Below, piece after piece: positions 8,663-20,670 of a DNA stretch of 64,000 nt. The position numbers and the translations under genes were made by a program. Below the pieces are notes generated by a model. That model worked only from the letters and a program-made list of their open reading frames with translations, did not search any database and was not told the DNA's origin. Within the stretch, counting starts at the first letter, position 1. Every line of letters starts with the position of its first letter. Origin of the DNA: Deinococcus sp. Marseille-Q6407 (GTDB taxonomy: Bacteria; Deinococcota; Deinococci; Deinococcales; Deinococcaceae); assembly GCF_946848805.1 (NCBI RefSeq), contig NZ_CAMPFU010000002.1:766501-830500 (forward strand), given 5' to 3'.

Positions 8663-9718
8663 TTAGAGGGCTTCGAGCAACACCTGTTCAGCGCTGAAGC
8701 CCGGGCCCATCGCGCTCAGCAGGCCGCGCCCCTTCACGCCGGACGCCAGCAACCGTTCCAGCACAAACAGCACGGTGGCGCTGCTCATGTTGCCGTGGCG
8801 CCGCAGCACGTCCCAGCTGGCGCTCAGGTCATCCGGTGACAGGTTGAGCACCTCGCCGTAAGCTTCCAGCACCTTCACGCCGCCGGGGTGAACGGCGTAA
8901 AAGGACAGGTCATCCTGAGTCCAGCCGGCGCTGTCCAGTGTCTCGGCTACGTTGCCTGCCATCATCTCGCGGACCAGGGCAGGAATACTGCGGCTGAAAC
9001 GGACCCGCAGGCCCGCGTCCACCACGTCCCAACCCATGATGTCCTCGCTGTCGGGAATCAGGGTCGAGCGAGCACCGTGCAGCGCCAGCCGCGCCGGAGC
9101 CGCGTCCAGGTCAGGGGCGGTCAGGACCGCTGCGGCCGCGCCGTCGGCAAAGAGGGCCAGGCCCACCCAGTTGGAGGTGGATTCGTCCTGCGGCAGAAAA
9201 GTCAGGCTGCACAGCTCCACAGCCACGTACAGCACGGCGCGGTGTCCGGCCCGCACCAGGTCGGCGGCGCGGGCCAGCCCGCCGGCCCCACCGGCGCAGC
9301 CCAGGCCCCAGACCGGCAGCCGGGCCGCCTGCGGGCTGATGCCCAGGTGCTGAATCAGCCAGGCGTCCAGGCTGGGGGTGCTGATGCCGGTGGTATTCAC
9401 CACCACCACGGCGTCAATGTCCTGTGGGGACACGCCCGCTTCGTCCAGCGCCTGCTGAGACAGCCGCCCGATCAAGGCGCGGGCTTCCTGCACAAACACG
9501 GCGTTCTTCTCGGCAAAGGAGTGGGGAGTCAGGTACCAGTCCAGCGGCCGCGACACGGCGCGCTCGTCAATGCGGGCATTGTGAAACACGCCCTGCAGAC
9601 TGGACCGCGAAGCGAGGCGGGGAAACAGTTGCTCGGCAGTCTGCTGAATCTGGGCCTGGGTGGCCTGGTAGGGAGGGGTCCCGGTCACCAGGGAGCGCAG
9701 CACGGGGGTCTGTGTCAT
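8663..9718 (-). CDS. type III polyketide synthase (chalcone/stilbene synthase family)
   Basis: 351 residues, typical for bacterial type III PKS. The catalytic triad is visible: Cys141 in [10 protein letters not shown], His277 in AVHPGG and Asn310 in [10 protein letters not shown]; the C-terminal GPGFSAE loop is also present. The enzyme loads an acyl-CoA on Cys and extends it with malonyl-CoA, often making pyrones or alkylresorcinols. No methyltransferase, oxidase or other tailoring gene lies alongside, so the product cannot be predicted. In place of a ribosome site there is CACAAT 7 nt before the ATG. Confidence 0.93.
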   Translation of the reverse strand: MTQTPVLRSLVTGTPPYQATQAQIQQTAEQLFPRLASRSSLQGVFHNARIDERAVSRPLDWYLTPHSFAEKNAVFVQEARALIGRLSQQALDEAGVSPQDIDAVVVVNTTGISTPSLDAWLIQHLGISPQAARLPVWGLGCAGGAGGLARAADLVRAGHRAVLYVAVELCSLTFLPQDESTSNWVGLALFADGAAAAVLTAPDLDAAPARLALHGARSTLIPDSEDIMGWDVVDAGLRVRFSRSIPALVREMMAGNVAETLDSAGWTQDDLSFYAVHPGGVKVLEAYGEVLNLSPDDLSASWDVLRRHGNMSSATVLFVLERLLASGVKGRGLLSAMGPGFSAEQVLLEAL

Positions 9719-9861
9719 ACCGTCTATTGTGCTCCCGAGCCAAGCAGCCGGCCGTAACCTTCACCGCAGGCGTGGCAGGAAAAGTGAGGTCAACAAGAAG
9801 GGGCCGCCCCGGAAATTCCCAGGCAGCCCCATCCAACGGTCATTTCCCGCGCTTGACTTTG

Positions 9862-10308
9862 TTACTTCTCGGCAAACAGGCCCAGGCGGTACTGGCAGCC
9901 GTCCTTTTCATTCGCGCAGTCGTACATCCTGATCATGGCGTAGATGGTCTGGCCAGCTTTCAGCTTGTCACCGTACACCACCGGAAAGTCGTCATCATAG
10001 TCGTCGCGGTACAGCAGGGTTCCGTCGGCGCCGAACAGCGACAGGTCGATGTCATAACATTCGTCATCACAGGCGGCCAGCACCAGATAGTTGCCATTGG
10101 CCGGCACCTTGAGCGGAATCAGGCGCTGACCGTCCGTTTCCAGGCGGCCCTGCACCGGCGCGCCCACGGCGCGGTAGTCGTCGGCGGTCACTTCTGCTAC
10201 AACATCCTTGTAAGCGGGTACCGGATCGGCTGCCGGCACAGCCAGGGCCTGTGACAGGGTGAGAGAGGCAATCAGGGGCAGGGCGGCAAAGGTCAGAAAT
10301 TGCTTCAT
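9862..10308 (-). CDS. secreted hypothetical protein with PPC-like beta domain
   Basis: 148 residues: signal peptide (core FAALPLIASLTLSQALA), then a compact domain containing IPLKVPANGNYLVLAACD, CYDIDLSLFGADG, an acidic DDYDDDFP turn and YGDKLKAGQTIYAMI. The order of strands resembles pre-peptidase C-terminal (PPC) jelly-roll domains, found on secreted proteases. Four Cys in the mature part could form two disulfides. No protease is attached. GGAGACC lies upstream of the ATG. Confidence 0.65.
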   Translation of the reverse strand: MKQFLTFAALPLIASLTLSQALAVPAADPVPAYKDVVAEVTADDYRAVGAPVQGRLETDGQRLIPLKVPANGNYLVLAACDDECYDIDLSLFGADGTLLYRDDYDDDFPVVYGDKLKAGQTIYAMIRMYDCANEKDGCQYRLGLFAEK

Positions 10309-10510
10309 AAGATGGTCTCCTCAGAGGATTCCTGATTGGCTCCGGCACCGTCTCGACCAGTCTGGACAGAGACAAGCAGACAGGGGCAAGGCAGACAAGT
10401 ACTCCTAGTGTTCAACTGGAAGTTGCCAATGCAAGAGTCAGGAACCTGCGTTTAATCTACACCTTACCGCCTCCCCTGACGCCAAAGGTCAGGGCAGGTT
10501 CAACGCGCCC

Positions 10511-11482
10511 TTAAAGCAGTTCTTCTTCGTCGGAGAGTTCCTGGTGCCACTGGCTCTGGCCGGCCCGGTCCAGGCGAGCGAACTGTTCGTCACTCAGCAC
10601 CAGCGAGGCCGCCGCCACGTTCTCGCGCAGGTGCGAGGGGCGGCCGGTGCCGGGAATCGGCAGCATGACCGGGCTACGGCGCAGCAGCCAGGCCAGCGCC
10701 ACCTGCGCCGGGGTCGCTTGTAGCTCGGCGGCCACCTCGTCCAGCACACTGCCCTGACCTGTTAGCTGCCCGGCGCCCAGCGGATTCCAGGGCATAAAAC
10801 CGATGCCCTGCGCGGCGCAGTAATTCAGGACATCCTCGCTTCTGCGGTAAACCAGGTTGTACATGTTCTGCACGGTCGCCACCGGAAAGTAGCGCTGCGC
10901 CAGCTCAATGTCTTCAATCTGGCACTCGCTGAGGCCCACATGCCGGATCACGCCTTCCTCGCGCAGTTCCCGGATAGCACTGAACTGTTCGTCGCGCGGC
11001 ACCCGGCGGTCGATTCGGTGCAGCTGCCACAGGTCAATGCTTTCGACCCCCAGGCGGCGGCGCGAGAGCAGCGCGGCCTGCTTGAGATACTCCGGCCGGC
11101 CCAGCGCCCGCCACTCGCCGGGGCCGGGGCGCACCTGCCCGCCCTTGGTGGCCACCACCACGGTGTCGTAGGGGTGCAGGGCCTGCCGGATCCGTTCCTC
11201 GCTGATGTGCGGCCCGTAAGCGTCGGCAGTGTCAATCAGGCTGACGCCCAGCTGCGGCAACAGCGCCAGCAGTTCCTGCACCAGGGCCGGGTCGGCCGGT
11301 TCCCCCCAGCCGCCACGCCCCACGGTATGCAGGGCGCCGAAGCCCAGCCGGGCCACTGGCAGGTCACCGCCCAGGGCAAAAGTGCCGGCGGCGGCTGCAC
11401 CGGCCGGCGGCTGCGGGGAAGAAACAGGCTCGGCCGCTGCTCCCGGCTGCGGGGCGGGCTGTTCGGGCGGTTGTTGGTTCAT
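10511..11482 (-). CDS. aldo/keto reductase
   Basis: 323 residues with a disordered Pro/Ala-rich extension of about 33 residues, then the NADPH-dependent TIM barrel. The catalytic tetrad is complete: Asp84 (in DTADAYG), Tyr89, Lys113 (in ATKGG) and His155 (in LWQLHRID). The C-terminal [14 protein letters not shown] is the cofactor-binding loop. The family reduces carbonyls; the substrate is unknown. A GGGAG box precedes the ATG. The hairpin CCCTGAC / GTCAGGG at 10474-10494, just past the stop, lacks a T run. Confidence 0.9.
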   Translation of the reverse strand: MNQQPPEQPAPQPGAAAEPVSSPQPPAGAAAAGTFALGGDLPVARLGFGALHTVGRGGWGEPADPALVQELLALLPQLGVSLIDTADAYGPHISEERIRQALHPYDTVVVATKGGQVRPGPGEWRALGRPEYLKQAALLSRRRLGVESIDLWQLHRIDRRVPRDEQFSAIRELREEGVIRHVGLSECQIEDIELAQRYFPVATVQNMYNLVYRRSEDVLNYCAAQGIGFMPWNPLGAGQLTGQGSVLDEVAAELQATPAQVALAWLLRRSPVMLPIPGTGRPSHLRENVAAASLVLSDEQFARLDRAGQSQWHQELSDEEELL

Positions 11483-11690
11483 AGGGCTCCCTCAGGGGCT
11501 CAGCTCTGGCCTGCGGGGGCCAGAAAGAAAACGCTCACCCGGCCCCGGAAAAAGGCTGCACCCGGTCGGCCCTATTGTGAAAGGTGCGCCCGGCACCAAT
11601 AGTGGCGGCGCCCTCTTGTTGTCCCACAGCCAGGGACCGGGCCTCACGGGTTACAGGCGGTGTCTCCGCCCCTGCCAGCAACTCTGTGTC

Positions 11691-12479
11691 TTACTCCTCG
11701 TCCTGCTCGGGCTGGCCTACTTTCTCGCGGTACACGTACTGCGAGGGCCGTTTGCGGTGCCGGCTGCTCCAGTCAATGCTGGGCCGGCCCTGATCGTACG
11801 GCAGGTAACCCAGGCGGTACACGGCCATCAGCTCCAGCTCGGGCGGCACATTCAGCAGCTCGCGGATGGCCTGCCACTGCCGGGGAATTTCCATCGGGGT
11901 AGAGACGAATTGAATGCCCATGCCCAGCTCGCCCACAGCGTTCCAGATGTTTTCTACCGCGGCGCCCATGCCGAACACCGAGTAGAACCCGCTCAGTTCG
12001 CCGGGGCGGTATTCCTCTTTGTCCAGCAGCACGGCCATCAGCAGAGGGCTGCCGGCCACCAACTTGCGGTTGTCTTCGCCCAGCTTCTTGGGCACGCCCA
12101 GCCGGCGCATCATGCTGATGCCCGAGTCGCTGAAGATGTGCCGGGTAAAAGGCCGCAGCGGCGCCGGCAGGTGATCGATATGAATGCCGTCGCGCCGCTC
12201 TTCCATCTCGGCCTGCGTGAAGCGGAAATAGCGGCGGTAACGCTCGAAAAATACCCCGGCGTCAATCAGCTCGGTCATGCTCTCGCCGGAAATCTCGGCG
12301 ATGCGGGCGATGGTCTCGGGGTTCTCGATCAGCACGAAGCGCCAGGGCTGCGAGTTGAAATGGCTGGGGGCCGCCTGCGCCACCCGCATCAGGATGCGCT
12401 GGTGCTCACGCGAGACCGGGTCGGGCCGGAAAGGGCCGTTGGTGGTGCGGCGGGCCAGCATGCCATCAAGAAGTTCCAC
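11691..12479 (-). CDS. nitroreductase family flavoprotein
   Basis: 262 residues. [16 protein letters not shown] and [16 protein letters not shown] are the N-terminal FMN-binding signatures, and [19 protein letters not shown] is the second FMN region. Such NAD(P)H enzymes reduce nitro groups, quinones or flavin-activated substrates. GTG is the likely start: TAGGCT lies 6 nt upstream on this strand and no ribosome site is visible. The 208-bp gap downstream to the aldo/keto reductase gene holds nothing I can define. Confidence 0.85.
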   Translation of the reverse strand: MELLDGMLARRTTNGPFRPDPVSREHQRILMRVAQAAPSHFNSQPWRFVLIENPETIARIAEISGESMTELIDAGVFFERYRRYFRFTQAEMEERRDGIHIDHLPAPLRPFTRHIFSDSGISMMRRLGVPKKLGEDNRKLVAGSPLLMAVLLDKEEYRPGELSGFYSVFGMGAAVENIWNAVGELGMGIQFVSTPMEIPRQWQAIRELLNVPPELELMAVYRLGYLPYDQGRPSIDWSSRHRKRPSQYVYREKVGQPEQDEE

Positions 12480-12485
12480 TCTGCC

Positions 12486-12491
12486 AGCCTA
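12486..12491 (-). promoter_or_regulatory. leaderless -10 box (TAGGCT) for the nitroreductase gene
   Basis: TAGGCT on the minus strand ends 6 nt before the GTG start; no Shine-Dalgarno sequence. Confidence 0.5.
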
Positions 12492-12600
12492 CCGCGCTGG
12501 GGCGGGTGCGGCGCTATAGTCACACCTACCCCATTTCAATCTGGCCGCCTGTTTTCCCGCTTTTTCCCTATTGGCGCAGGCGGCCCACCGAGGAGTCCTG

Positions 12601-13929
12601 ATGTCTCAACCTACCCCCGCTGCCGCTCTCCCTTCCGGCGCCCTGCCGCGCCGGGTCCTGCTGGCCAGCCTGGCCGGAAGCACCATCGAATGGTTCGACT
12701 ATTTCCTGTACGGGACCGTCTCGGGCCTGGTGTTCAATAAATTGTTCTTCCCCACCCACGACCCCACCGTGGGCCTGCTGCTTTCCTACGCCACCCTGGC
12801 ACTGGCCTTTTTTATCCGGCCTTTTGGTGGGGTACTGTTCAGCCATATCGGAGACCGGATCGGGCGCAAGCAGACGCTGGTGCTGACCCTGTCGCTGATG
12901 GGCGTGGCTACGGTCGGCATCGGGCTGCTGCCCACCTACGACATGATCGGCATCTGGGCCCCTTTGCTGCTGATTCTGCTGCGGCTGATTCAGGGCCTGG
13001 GCATCGGCGGCGAGTGGGGCGGCGCGCTGCTGCTGGCGGTGGAATACGCCCCCAAAGAAAAACGCGGCCTGTTCGGCAGCGTGCCGCAGATGGGCGTGGC
13101 GCTGGGCATGTTGCTGGGCACCGTGGCACTGTCGCTGATGACCCTGCTGCCGGAAGAACAGTTTCTCAGCTGGGGCTGGCGGGTGCCGTTCCTCTTCAGC
13201 ACCCTGCTGATTGTCTTCGGGCTGTGGGTACGCCAGGAAATTGACGAAACGCCTTCGTTCAAAGCGGCGCGCGAGCAGGGCGAACTGGCCGAGGTGCCGC
13301 TGCTGGAAACCCTGCGGACCCACTGGCGCGAGGTGTTGATCGCCATCGGTGCCAAGGTGGTAGAAACGGCACCCTTTTATATCTTCAGCACCTTTGTGGT
13401 GTCGTATGCGACCACCCAGCTGGGCTTTGACCGCACCAGCACCCTGCTGGCCGTCACGGTGGGCACCGTGTTCACCACCTTGCTGATTCCTGCGATGGGC
13501 GCGCTCTCGGACCGGGTGGGCCGCAAGCCGCTGTACATCGGCGGAACGGTGGCCATGGCGCTGTTTGCCTTTCCCTATTTCTGGCTACTGCAACAGCAAT
13601 CGGTGCCGCTGCTGATTCTGGCCACCATCATCGGCCTGGGGTTCATCTGGGCGCCGATTACGGCGGTGCTGGGCACCATGTTCTCGGAAATCTTCCGGTC
13701 CAACGTGCGCTACACCGGCATCACCCTGGGCTACCAGATCGGGGCGGCCCTGGCCGGCGGCACAGCGCCGCTGGTCGCCACGGCGCTGCTAAAAGCCTAT
13801 GACAATTCCTATGTGCCGGTCGCCATTTACATCATTCTGGCGGCAGTCATCTCGCTGATCTCGGTGGCAGGGGTGCGCGAGCGCCAGGGCGAGCAGCTCG
13901 ACCCGCTTCCCGGCAAACAGGTGGGCTGA
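12601..13929 (+). CDS. MFS transporter, metabolite:H+ symporter type
   Basis: 442 residues from ATG 12601, preceded by GAGGAG; the frame is open 10 codons further but without a signal. TIEWFDYFLYG (28-38) and GGVLFSHIGDRIGRK (76-90, loop 2-3 motif) define the metabolite:H+ symporter branch (ProP, KgtP, ShiA). About 12 hydrophobic segments follow, with the second motif DRVGRKP midway. Likely takes up an organic acid or osmolyte with protons. The stop is 4 nt before the next start, so both are one operon; the amino-acid-type enzyme downstream hints at a related substrate. Confidence 0.88.
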   Translation: MSQPTPAAALPSGALPRRVLLASLAGSTIEWFDYFLYGTVSGLVFNKLFFPTHDPTVGLLLSYATLALAFFIRPFGGVLFSHIGDRIGRKQTLVLTLSLMGVATVGIGLLPTYDMIGIWAPLLLILLRLIQGLGIGGEWGGALLLAVEYAPKEKRGLFGSVPQMGVALGMLLGTVALSLMTLLPEEQFLSWGWRVPFLFSTLLIVFGLWVRQEIDETPSFKAAREQGELAEVPLLETLRTHWREVLIAIGAKVVETAPFYIFSTFVVSYATTQLGFDRTSTLLAVTVGTVFTTLLIPAMGALSDRVGRKPLYIGGTVAMALFAFPYFWLLQQQSVPLLILATIIGLGFIWAPITAVLGTMFSEIFRSNVRYTGITLGYQIGAALAGGTAPLVATALLKAYDNSYVPVAIYIILAAVISLISVAGVRERQGEQLDPLPGKQVG

Positions 13930-13933
13930 AGAC

Positions 13934-14950
13934 ATGCTGATTCTCAGTGAGGCGCAGATTCGCTCCTTTTACGGCATACGCGAGGCCCTGCGCGACCTGC
14001 TGCCGGCGCTGGAGGCCCAGCAGGCCGGGCAGGTGCAGAACCCGCCCCGGCTGGTGCTGGAGTCGCCGGGGCAAGCCAGCACCCTGTATATGCCCAGCGC
14101 CATCGGTGAGCTGGGGGCGCTAGGTAGCAAGGGAGCGCTAGATAACAAGGGAGTACTGGGCAGCAAGGTGGTGTCGGTCTTTCCGCAGAACCCGGCCCAG
14201 GGGCGGCCCACCACCCAGGCCGTGACCCTGCTGACCGACGCTGCAACCGGGGAGCATACCGCCCTGCTGAACGCCTCGCACCTCACCCGGCTGCGCACCG
14301 GCGCCCTGACCGGCATTGCCGCCGACCATCTGGCCCGGCCGGACGCGGGCCGCCTGGGCGTGATCGGCACCGGGGGAATGGCCCCCGACCAGATTCGGGG
14401 GGTGGCCGCGGTGCGCGAACTGCGCGAGCTGCGGCTGTTCAACCTGAGCGCCGACAAGGCCCAGCAGCTGGCGGAAGCCCTGCGCCCCGAACTGCCCGGC
14501 ACCGAGATTCTGGTGGCCCCCAGCGCCGAGGCTCTGGTCGAAGCTTCCGACATGGTGGTCACTGCAACCCAGTCCCGCACCCCGGTGTTTGACGGCGCGG
14601 CGCTGCAGCCGGGCACCTTTCTCAGCGGCATCGGCAGTTACCTGCCGTCCATGCGCGAGGTAGACCTGGTCACGGTGCAGCGGGCCGACAAGATTGTCCT
14701 GGACACCCTGGAAGGCCCCCGGCACGAGGCCGGCGAACTGATCTACGCGCAGGAGCAGGGGCTCTGGAGCTTTGAGCAGGTGCATTCCGACCTGGCGGGT
14801 GTGGCCTGTGGCACCCGGCCGGGCCGCGAAACGGCAGACGAGATCATCTTCTTCAAGTGCGTGGGAGCCGCCTATTTCGACCTGGCAGTAGCGCTGGGCG
14901 CCTACCAGGAAGCCCAGCGCCGAGGGCTAGGCACCCTGGCCGAGGTCTGA
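13934..14950 (+). CDS. ornithine cyclodeaminase / mu-crystallin family protein
   Basis: 338 residues. LVVSVFP-type substrate loop (KVVSVFPQN, 78-86), LTRLRTGA (117-124), NAD motif GVIGTGGMA (142-150) and the late DTLEGPRHEAGEL are all present. The family includes ornithine cyclodeaminase, alanine dehydrogenase and imine reductases; the specific reaction cannot be assigned. Residues 61-78 are three six-residue repeats (GALGSK, GALDNK, GVLGSK) inserted just before the conserved Lys, where relatives have a short turn. Probably co-transcribed with the upstream symporter. Confidence 0.85.
   Translation: MLILSEAQIRSFYGIREALRDLLPALEAQQAGQVQNPPRLVLESPGQASTLYMPSAIGELGALGSKGALDNKGVLGSKVVSVFPQNPAQGRPTTQAVTLLTDAATGEHTALLNASHLTRLRTGALTGIAADHLARPDAGRLGVIGTGGMAPDQIRGVAAVRELRELRLFNLSADKAQQLAEALRPELPGTEILVAPSAEALVEASDMVVTATQSRTPVFDGAALQPGTFLSGIGSYLPSMREVDLVTVQRADKIVLDTLEGPRHEAGELIYAQEQGLWSFEQVHSDLAGVACGTRPGRETADEIIFFKCVGAAYFDLAVALGAYQEAQRRGLGTLAEV
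14114..14167 (+). repeat. three 18-bp tandem repeats inside the cyclodeaminase gene
   Basis: In-frame units at 14114-14131, 14132-14149 and 14150-14167 share the pattern GGn-Gyn-CTn-Grn-Arn-AAG. They encode GALGSK-like hexapeptides. Confidence 0.75.
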
Positions 14951-14983
14951 GCCGGCGGCAGACTGGCCTGGAAGGACAGAGCC

Positions 14984-15295
14984 CTACCAGCTTCCCCAGG
15001 CCCCCAGCACAAAAGCCGCCGCGCTGACCAGGGCCAGCCGCCAATGGTCGCCGCGGCCCGGCCGGGTGCGCGGCATCAGCAGCAGCAGCCCCAGCGCTGG
15101 CAGCAGCCAGAGCCAGGTCCGGCCCGCCCGCCAGGCCAGCCCCCCGCTGAGCAGTACCCCAGTGACCACCGCGAAAAACAGCAGGTGATGCCAGCGCCGC
15201 GCGGTTTGCCACAGCCGCAGCTGTAGCCCCAGGCCCAGGGTGAGCAGGGTCAGCAGCAGAAATCCGGTCAGGGCCAGGGCAAGGTGATGCGGCAT
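14984..15295 (-). CDS. small hypothetical membrane protein
   Basis: 103 residues from ATG 15295. Four hydrophobic stretches (near 3-22, 33-50, 55-71 and 84-102) predict a four-helix membrane protein ending in WGSW, with Arg-rich loops. TATGCT lies 6 nt before the ATG, arguing for this start rather than the longer upstream frame. No family recognised. Confidence 0.65.
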   Translation of the reverse strand: MPHHLALALTGFLLLTLLTLGLGLQLRLWQTARRWHHLLFFAVVTGVLLSGGLAWRAGRTWLWLLPALGLLLLMPRTRPGRGDHWRLALVSAAAFVLGAWGSW

Positions 15296-15301
15296 GCTTG
15301 C

Positions 15302-15307
15302 AGCATA
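15302..15307 (-). promoter_or_regulatory. leaderless -10 box (TATGCT) for the membrane protein gene
   Basis: Minus-strand TATGCT followed by 6 nt and ATG. Confidence 0.55.
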
Positions 15308-15384
15308 AGGCGCCGGCAGCCGGCCAGTGGCCCCGCCCATTCCCGAAAGCGGCAGCTCTGAACAGGAGTCACACCGGAAGCATC

Positions 15385-15408
15385 AAAAAAAGCCCCAGGT
15401 GCCGGGGC
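15385..15408 (-). terminator. intrinsic terminator after ndk
   Basis: On the minus strand GCCCC-GGCACCT-GGGGC followed by seven T. Confidence 0.8.
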
Positions 15409-15441
15409 ACCGGGAGCCGAAAAGGGGTCAGAGCGATGGGC

Positions 15442-15864
15442 TCAGCCGAGCAGTTCGTCCTCGCGGAAGAACAGGCCCAGTTCGCGCTGGGCGCTTTCGG
15501 GGCTGTCGGAACCGTGGGTCACGTTCTCGCTCATGCTGGTGGCCAGGTCGCCGCGAATGGTGCCGGGCGCAGCGCTGGCGGGGTTGGTGGCGCCCATCAT
15601 GCTGCGCCAGCCGGAAATAGCGTTTTCGCCTTCCAGGGCCAGAGCCACCACCGGGCCAGAGGTGATGAAGTCCACCAGCTCACCGAAAAAGGGCTTCTCG
15701 CGGTGCTCGCCGTAATGGCTTTCGGCGGTTTCGCGGGGAATCTGGTACAGCTTCAGGCCCACCACGCGGTAGCCCTTGAGCTCGATGCGGCGCAGAATTT
15801 CGGCGGTCAGCCCACGGCGCACGCCGTCGGGTTTGATCATGGCAAAGGTTCTTTCAGTCGACAT
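15442..15864 (-). CDS. ndk: nucleoside diphosphate kinase
   Basis: 140 residues starting [15 protein letters not shown], the canonical Ndk N-terminus. [16 protein letters not shown] carries the phosphohistidine His117. It exchanges the terminal phosphate between NTPs and NDPs by a ping-pong mechanism. The frame stays open 31 codons upstream, but ATG 15864 fits the family and has TAGACT 7 nt before it. Confidence 0.96.
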   Translation of the reverse strand: MSTERTFAMIKPDGVRRGLTAEILRRIELKGYRVVGLKLYQIPRETAESHYGEHREKPFFGELVDFITSGPVVALALEGENAISGWRSMMGATNPASAAPGTIRGDLATSMSENVTHGSDSPESAQRELGLFFREDELLG

Positions 15865-15871
15865 GGCCCCG

Positions 15872-15877
15872 AGTCTA
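15872..15877 (-). promoter_or_regulatory. leaderless -10 box (TAGACT) for ndk
   Basis: Minus-strand TAGACT ends 7 nt before the ndk ATG; no ribosome-binding site between. Confidence 0.6.
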
Positions 15878-16001
15878 GAGCATCTGCCCGGCCGGGTGCA
15901 GGCCTTCTGCGCCCCGGCGCGCCCGGAAGCCCCCCAGCACCTCAGCCGGACGGCCAAGTTTCGCTAAGGAGCGGCGCATCTTCCCATGCCGCCCACCTTT
16001 C

Positions 16002-16007
16002 TATACT
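16002..16007 (+). promoter_or_regulatory. leaderless -10 box (TATACT) for the AI-2E-family gene
   Basis: TATACT ends 6 nt before GTG 16014; GGGG adjoins the start and is too close to act as a ribosome site. Confidence 0.55.
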
Positions 16008-16013
16008 GCAGGG

Positions 16014-17129
16014 GTGATTTCTGGCCCCAAACCTCCCAATGCTTTTCAGTACGCCTGGCGCAATCCCTGGTTCCGTCTGGTTATCTTCGCGCTGCTGGCT
16101 GTGGCCGCTTACTTCTTTGCCGGCCAGATCAGCTCTATTCTGGTCAGCTTTGCCGTCGCTTACCTGATCGCCTATATCGCCAACCCGATGCTGAACTGGC
16201 TGGAGCGGGGCCGGGTGCCACGCGGCCTTGGCGTGCTGTTCGTGCTGCTGCTGCTGGCCGGCGTGCTGACCCTGGCAGGCTTGTTGCTGGGTACCATTGC
16301 TGGGCAGCTGATTGACCTGCTGCGGCAGCTGCCGCAGCTGGTGCAGAACGTGCAGGGCTGGGCCGACGGCTGGATTCAGTGGCTGAATTCCCACGGTGTT
16401 TCGGGCCTAGAAGAAGCACGCGGCCGGGTGACCGAAACGATCCAGACCTATATTCAGAATCTGGGCAACAACCTGGTGCCCATCCTGCAAAGGTGGCTGA
16501 ATCCGCAGGGCGCGCTGTTCACCTCGATCGCCACCATCGGCAGCGTGCTGGGACAGCTGCTGATCATCATTCTGATGAGCGTGTACCTGATGCTGGACTA
16601 CAGCCGGGTCAACAAGGCCATGCTGAAGATGTTTCCGCGCCCCTGGCAGCCCAAGGTGCTGGAATTCTCGGACCTGGCCGGCACCGCCATCGGCGGCTAT
16701 GTGCGCGGGCAGCTGCTGATCGCCCTGTTCGTGGGCACCGTGGTGGCCATTGGCCTGAGCCTGCTGGGAATTCCCAGCGCACTGGCGATCGGCTTTCTGG
16801 CCGGCATCTTCAACATCATTCCCTACCTGGGACCGATCATCGGGGCCATTCCGGCGGTCCTGCTGGCGGCGCCGATGGGCATCACCAAAGTGCTGCTGGC
16901 CATCGCCGTGTTCGTGGTTGCCAATCAGGTCGAGGGCAGCTTCCTCAGCCCGATCGTGCTGTCCAAGACCACCGACCTACACCCCATCACCGTGCTGCTG
17001 AGCATCCTGATCGGTGCCAGCCTGATGGGCTTTGCCGGCGCCCTGATCGCCGTGCCGCTGGTGGCGCTGGGCAAGCTGGCCGTCGAGAAGTACTACTACT
17101 CCTCCAAGGTGTACACCGAAGGCCCCTAA
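16014..17129 (+). CDS. AI-2E family permease
   Basis: 371 residues with about eight membrane segments: two near 22-60, a third near 70-95, a soluble stretch of about 100 residues with LLRQLPQLVQNVQGWADGW, then the C-terminal bundle with NIIPYLGPIIGAIPA and the late SLMGFAGALIAVPLVA. That is the AI-2E (TqsA/YdiK) fold; members include autoinducer-2 exporters and Na+/H+ antiporters, so no substrate is implied. GTG start fits the TATACT box. Confidence 0.88.
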   Translation: MISGPKPPNAFQYAWRNPWFRLVIFALLAVAAYFFAGQISSILVSFAVAYLIAYIANPMLNWLERGRVPRGLGVLFVLLLLAGVLTLAGLLLGTIAGQLIDLLRQLPQLVQNVQGWADGWIQWLNSHGVSGLEEARGRVTETIQTYIQNLGNNLVPILQRWLNPQGALFTSIATIGSVLGQLLIIILMSVYLMLDYSRVNKAMLKMFPRPWQPKVLEFSDLAGTAIGGYVRGQLLIALFVGTVVAIGLSLLGIPSALAIGFLAGIFNIIPYLGPIIGAIPAVLLAAPMGITKVLLAIAVFVVANQVEGSFLSPIVLSKTTDLHPITVLLSILIGASLMGFAGALIAVPLVALGKLAVEKYYYSSKVYTEGP

Positions 17130-17161
17130 GCGCTCCGGCGACAGCCGCGCCTACAGAAGTC

Positions 17162-17192
17162 CCCCGCCCGCAGCTGCGCTGGTGGGGTTTTT
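17162..17192 (+). terminator. intrinsic terminator after the AI-2E-family gene
   Basis: CCCCGCC / GGTGGGG stem (one G-T pair), 12-nt loop and five T. Confidence 0.65.
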
Positions 17193-17227
17193 CATGCCAT
17201 GTTGGCTGCCGCCCGGCTGAACAGGCT

Positions 17228-17593
17228 TCAGTCCTGCTGCAACAGCTCCACCGAGCGGCCGTCCGGGTCCTGCACGAAAGCCATCAAGCGGCCGCCGGGG
17301 CTGGGTTGCAGGGGCCGGCTGAGGGGATAGCCGGCCGCCTGGAGCCGCTGGACCAGAGCCGGCAGGTCAGCAACATACAGCGCCAGATGCTCGGCCCAGT
17401 GCGGGTGTGGCGCCGGCAGTTCGCCCGCAATCTGGAAAAACTGGACCCGGCCGCCCCCGCCCAGGTCAAGCACGGCGCGGCTGTACCCTTCAGCAGTTTG
17501 CAGACGCTTGAGTTCCTCAGCGCCCAGCAAGGCGTAGAAGGTCAGGGTCCGGTCCAGGTCGCGGGTCAGGAAGGAAATGTGTTTGAACGGCAT
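17228..17593 (-). CDS. VOC family (glyoxalase/dioxygenase fold) protein
   Basis: 121 residues, one vicinal-oxygen-chelate module pair: HISFLTRDLDRTLTFYALLG at the start, HLALYVADLPALVQRL in the middle, and a terminal FVQDPDGRSVELLQ. Candidate metal ligands are His5, a central His and the late Glu. The substrate is unknown; glyoxalase, antibiotic-binding or dioxygenase activities all occur. The start has TACCCT 6 nt upstream. Confidence 0.85.
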   Translation of the reverse strand: MPFKHISFLTRDLDRTLTFYALLGAEELKRLQTAEGYSRAVLDLGGGGRVQFFQIAGELPAPHPHWAEHLALYVADLPALVQRLQAAGYPLSRPLQPSPGGRLMAFVQDPDGRSVELLQQD

Positions 17594-17599
17594 GCCTTC

Positions 17600-17605
17600 A
17601 GGGTA
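17600..17605 (-). promoter_or_regulatory. leaderless -10 box (TACCCT) for the VOC gene
   Basis: Minus-strand TACCCT followed by 6 nt and ATG. Confidence 0.5.
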
Positions 17606-17735
17606 ATGCAGCCATGGCCCAGAGTCTCAGGCTCAAAAGGGAGCCCAGTGACACTCCCCGACCGACCTTTCAGTCAGTCCAGGACGGGAAAATCGTCCCC
17701 CGAGCCGCCAGGGCAAACGTGGCACAATACAGGCC

Positions 17736-18617
<882 letters not shown>

Positions 18618-18652
18618 CTGGGTTCTCCTCAAATCAAGCCTCAACCTAAGAG

Positions 18653-18685
18653 TCAGGAGCCGCGCGGCAGCCGGTTCCTGATTTT
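18653..18685 (+). terminator. intrinsic terminator after hemQ
   Basis: TCAGGAGCCG / CGGTTCCTGA stem (10 bp, one G-T) with a 9-nt loop and four T. Confidence 0.75.
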
Positions 18686-18753
18686 CTCGTTTCTCTCCCC
18701 CTCCCTATTTATGCTGGCCTTCCCAGGCAACCGCAGGACAGAAAGGGCACCAC

Positions 18754-18781
18754 AAAAAAGCCGCCCCACACTGGGGGCAGC
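18754..18781 (-). terminator. intrinsic terminator after the first peptide-binding lipoprotein gene
   Basis: On the minus strand GCTGCCCC / GGGGCGGC (one mismatch) is followed by six T. Confidence 0.75.
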
Positions 18782-18825
18782 TTTCTTTGAGACTGCAAAG
18801 GCTCAGAGGGAACTGGGAGCGAAGC

Positions 18826-20670
<1,845 letters not shown>

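Noticed and set aside
10474..10494. CCCTGAC / GTCAGGG hairpin as a terminator of the aldo/keto reductase gene
   Set aside because: No T run follows on the minus strand, so it is only mentioned with the gene.
13000..13250. Frames overlapping the MFS gene on either strand
   Set aside because: Arg/Pro-rich translations with no start signals; shadows of the transporter.
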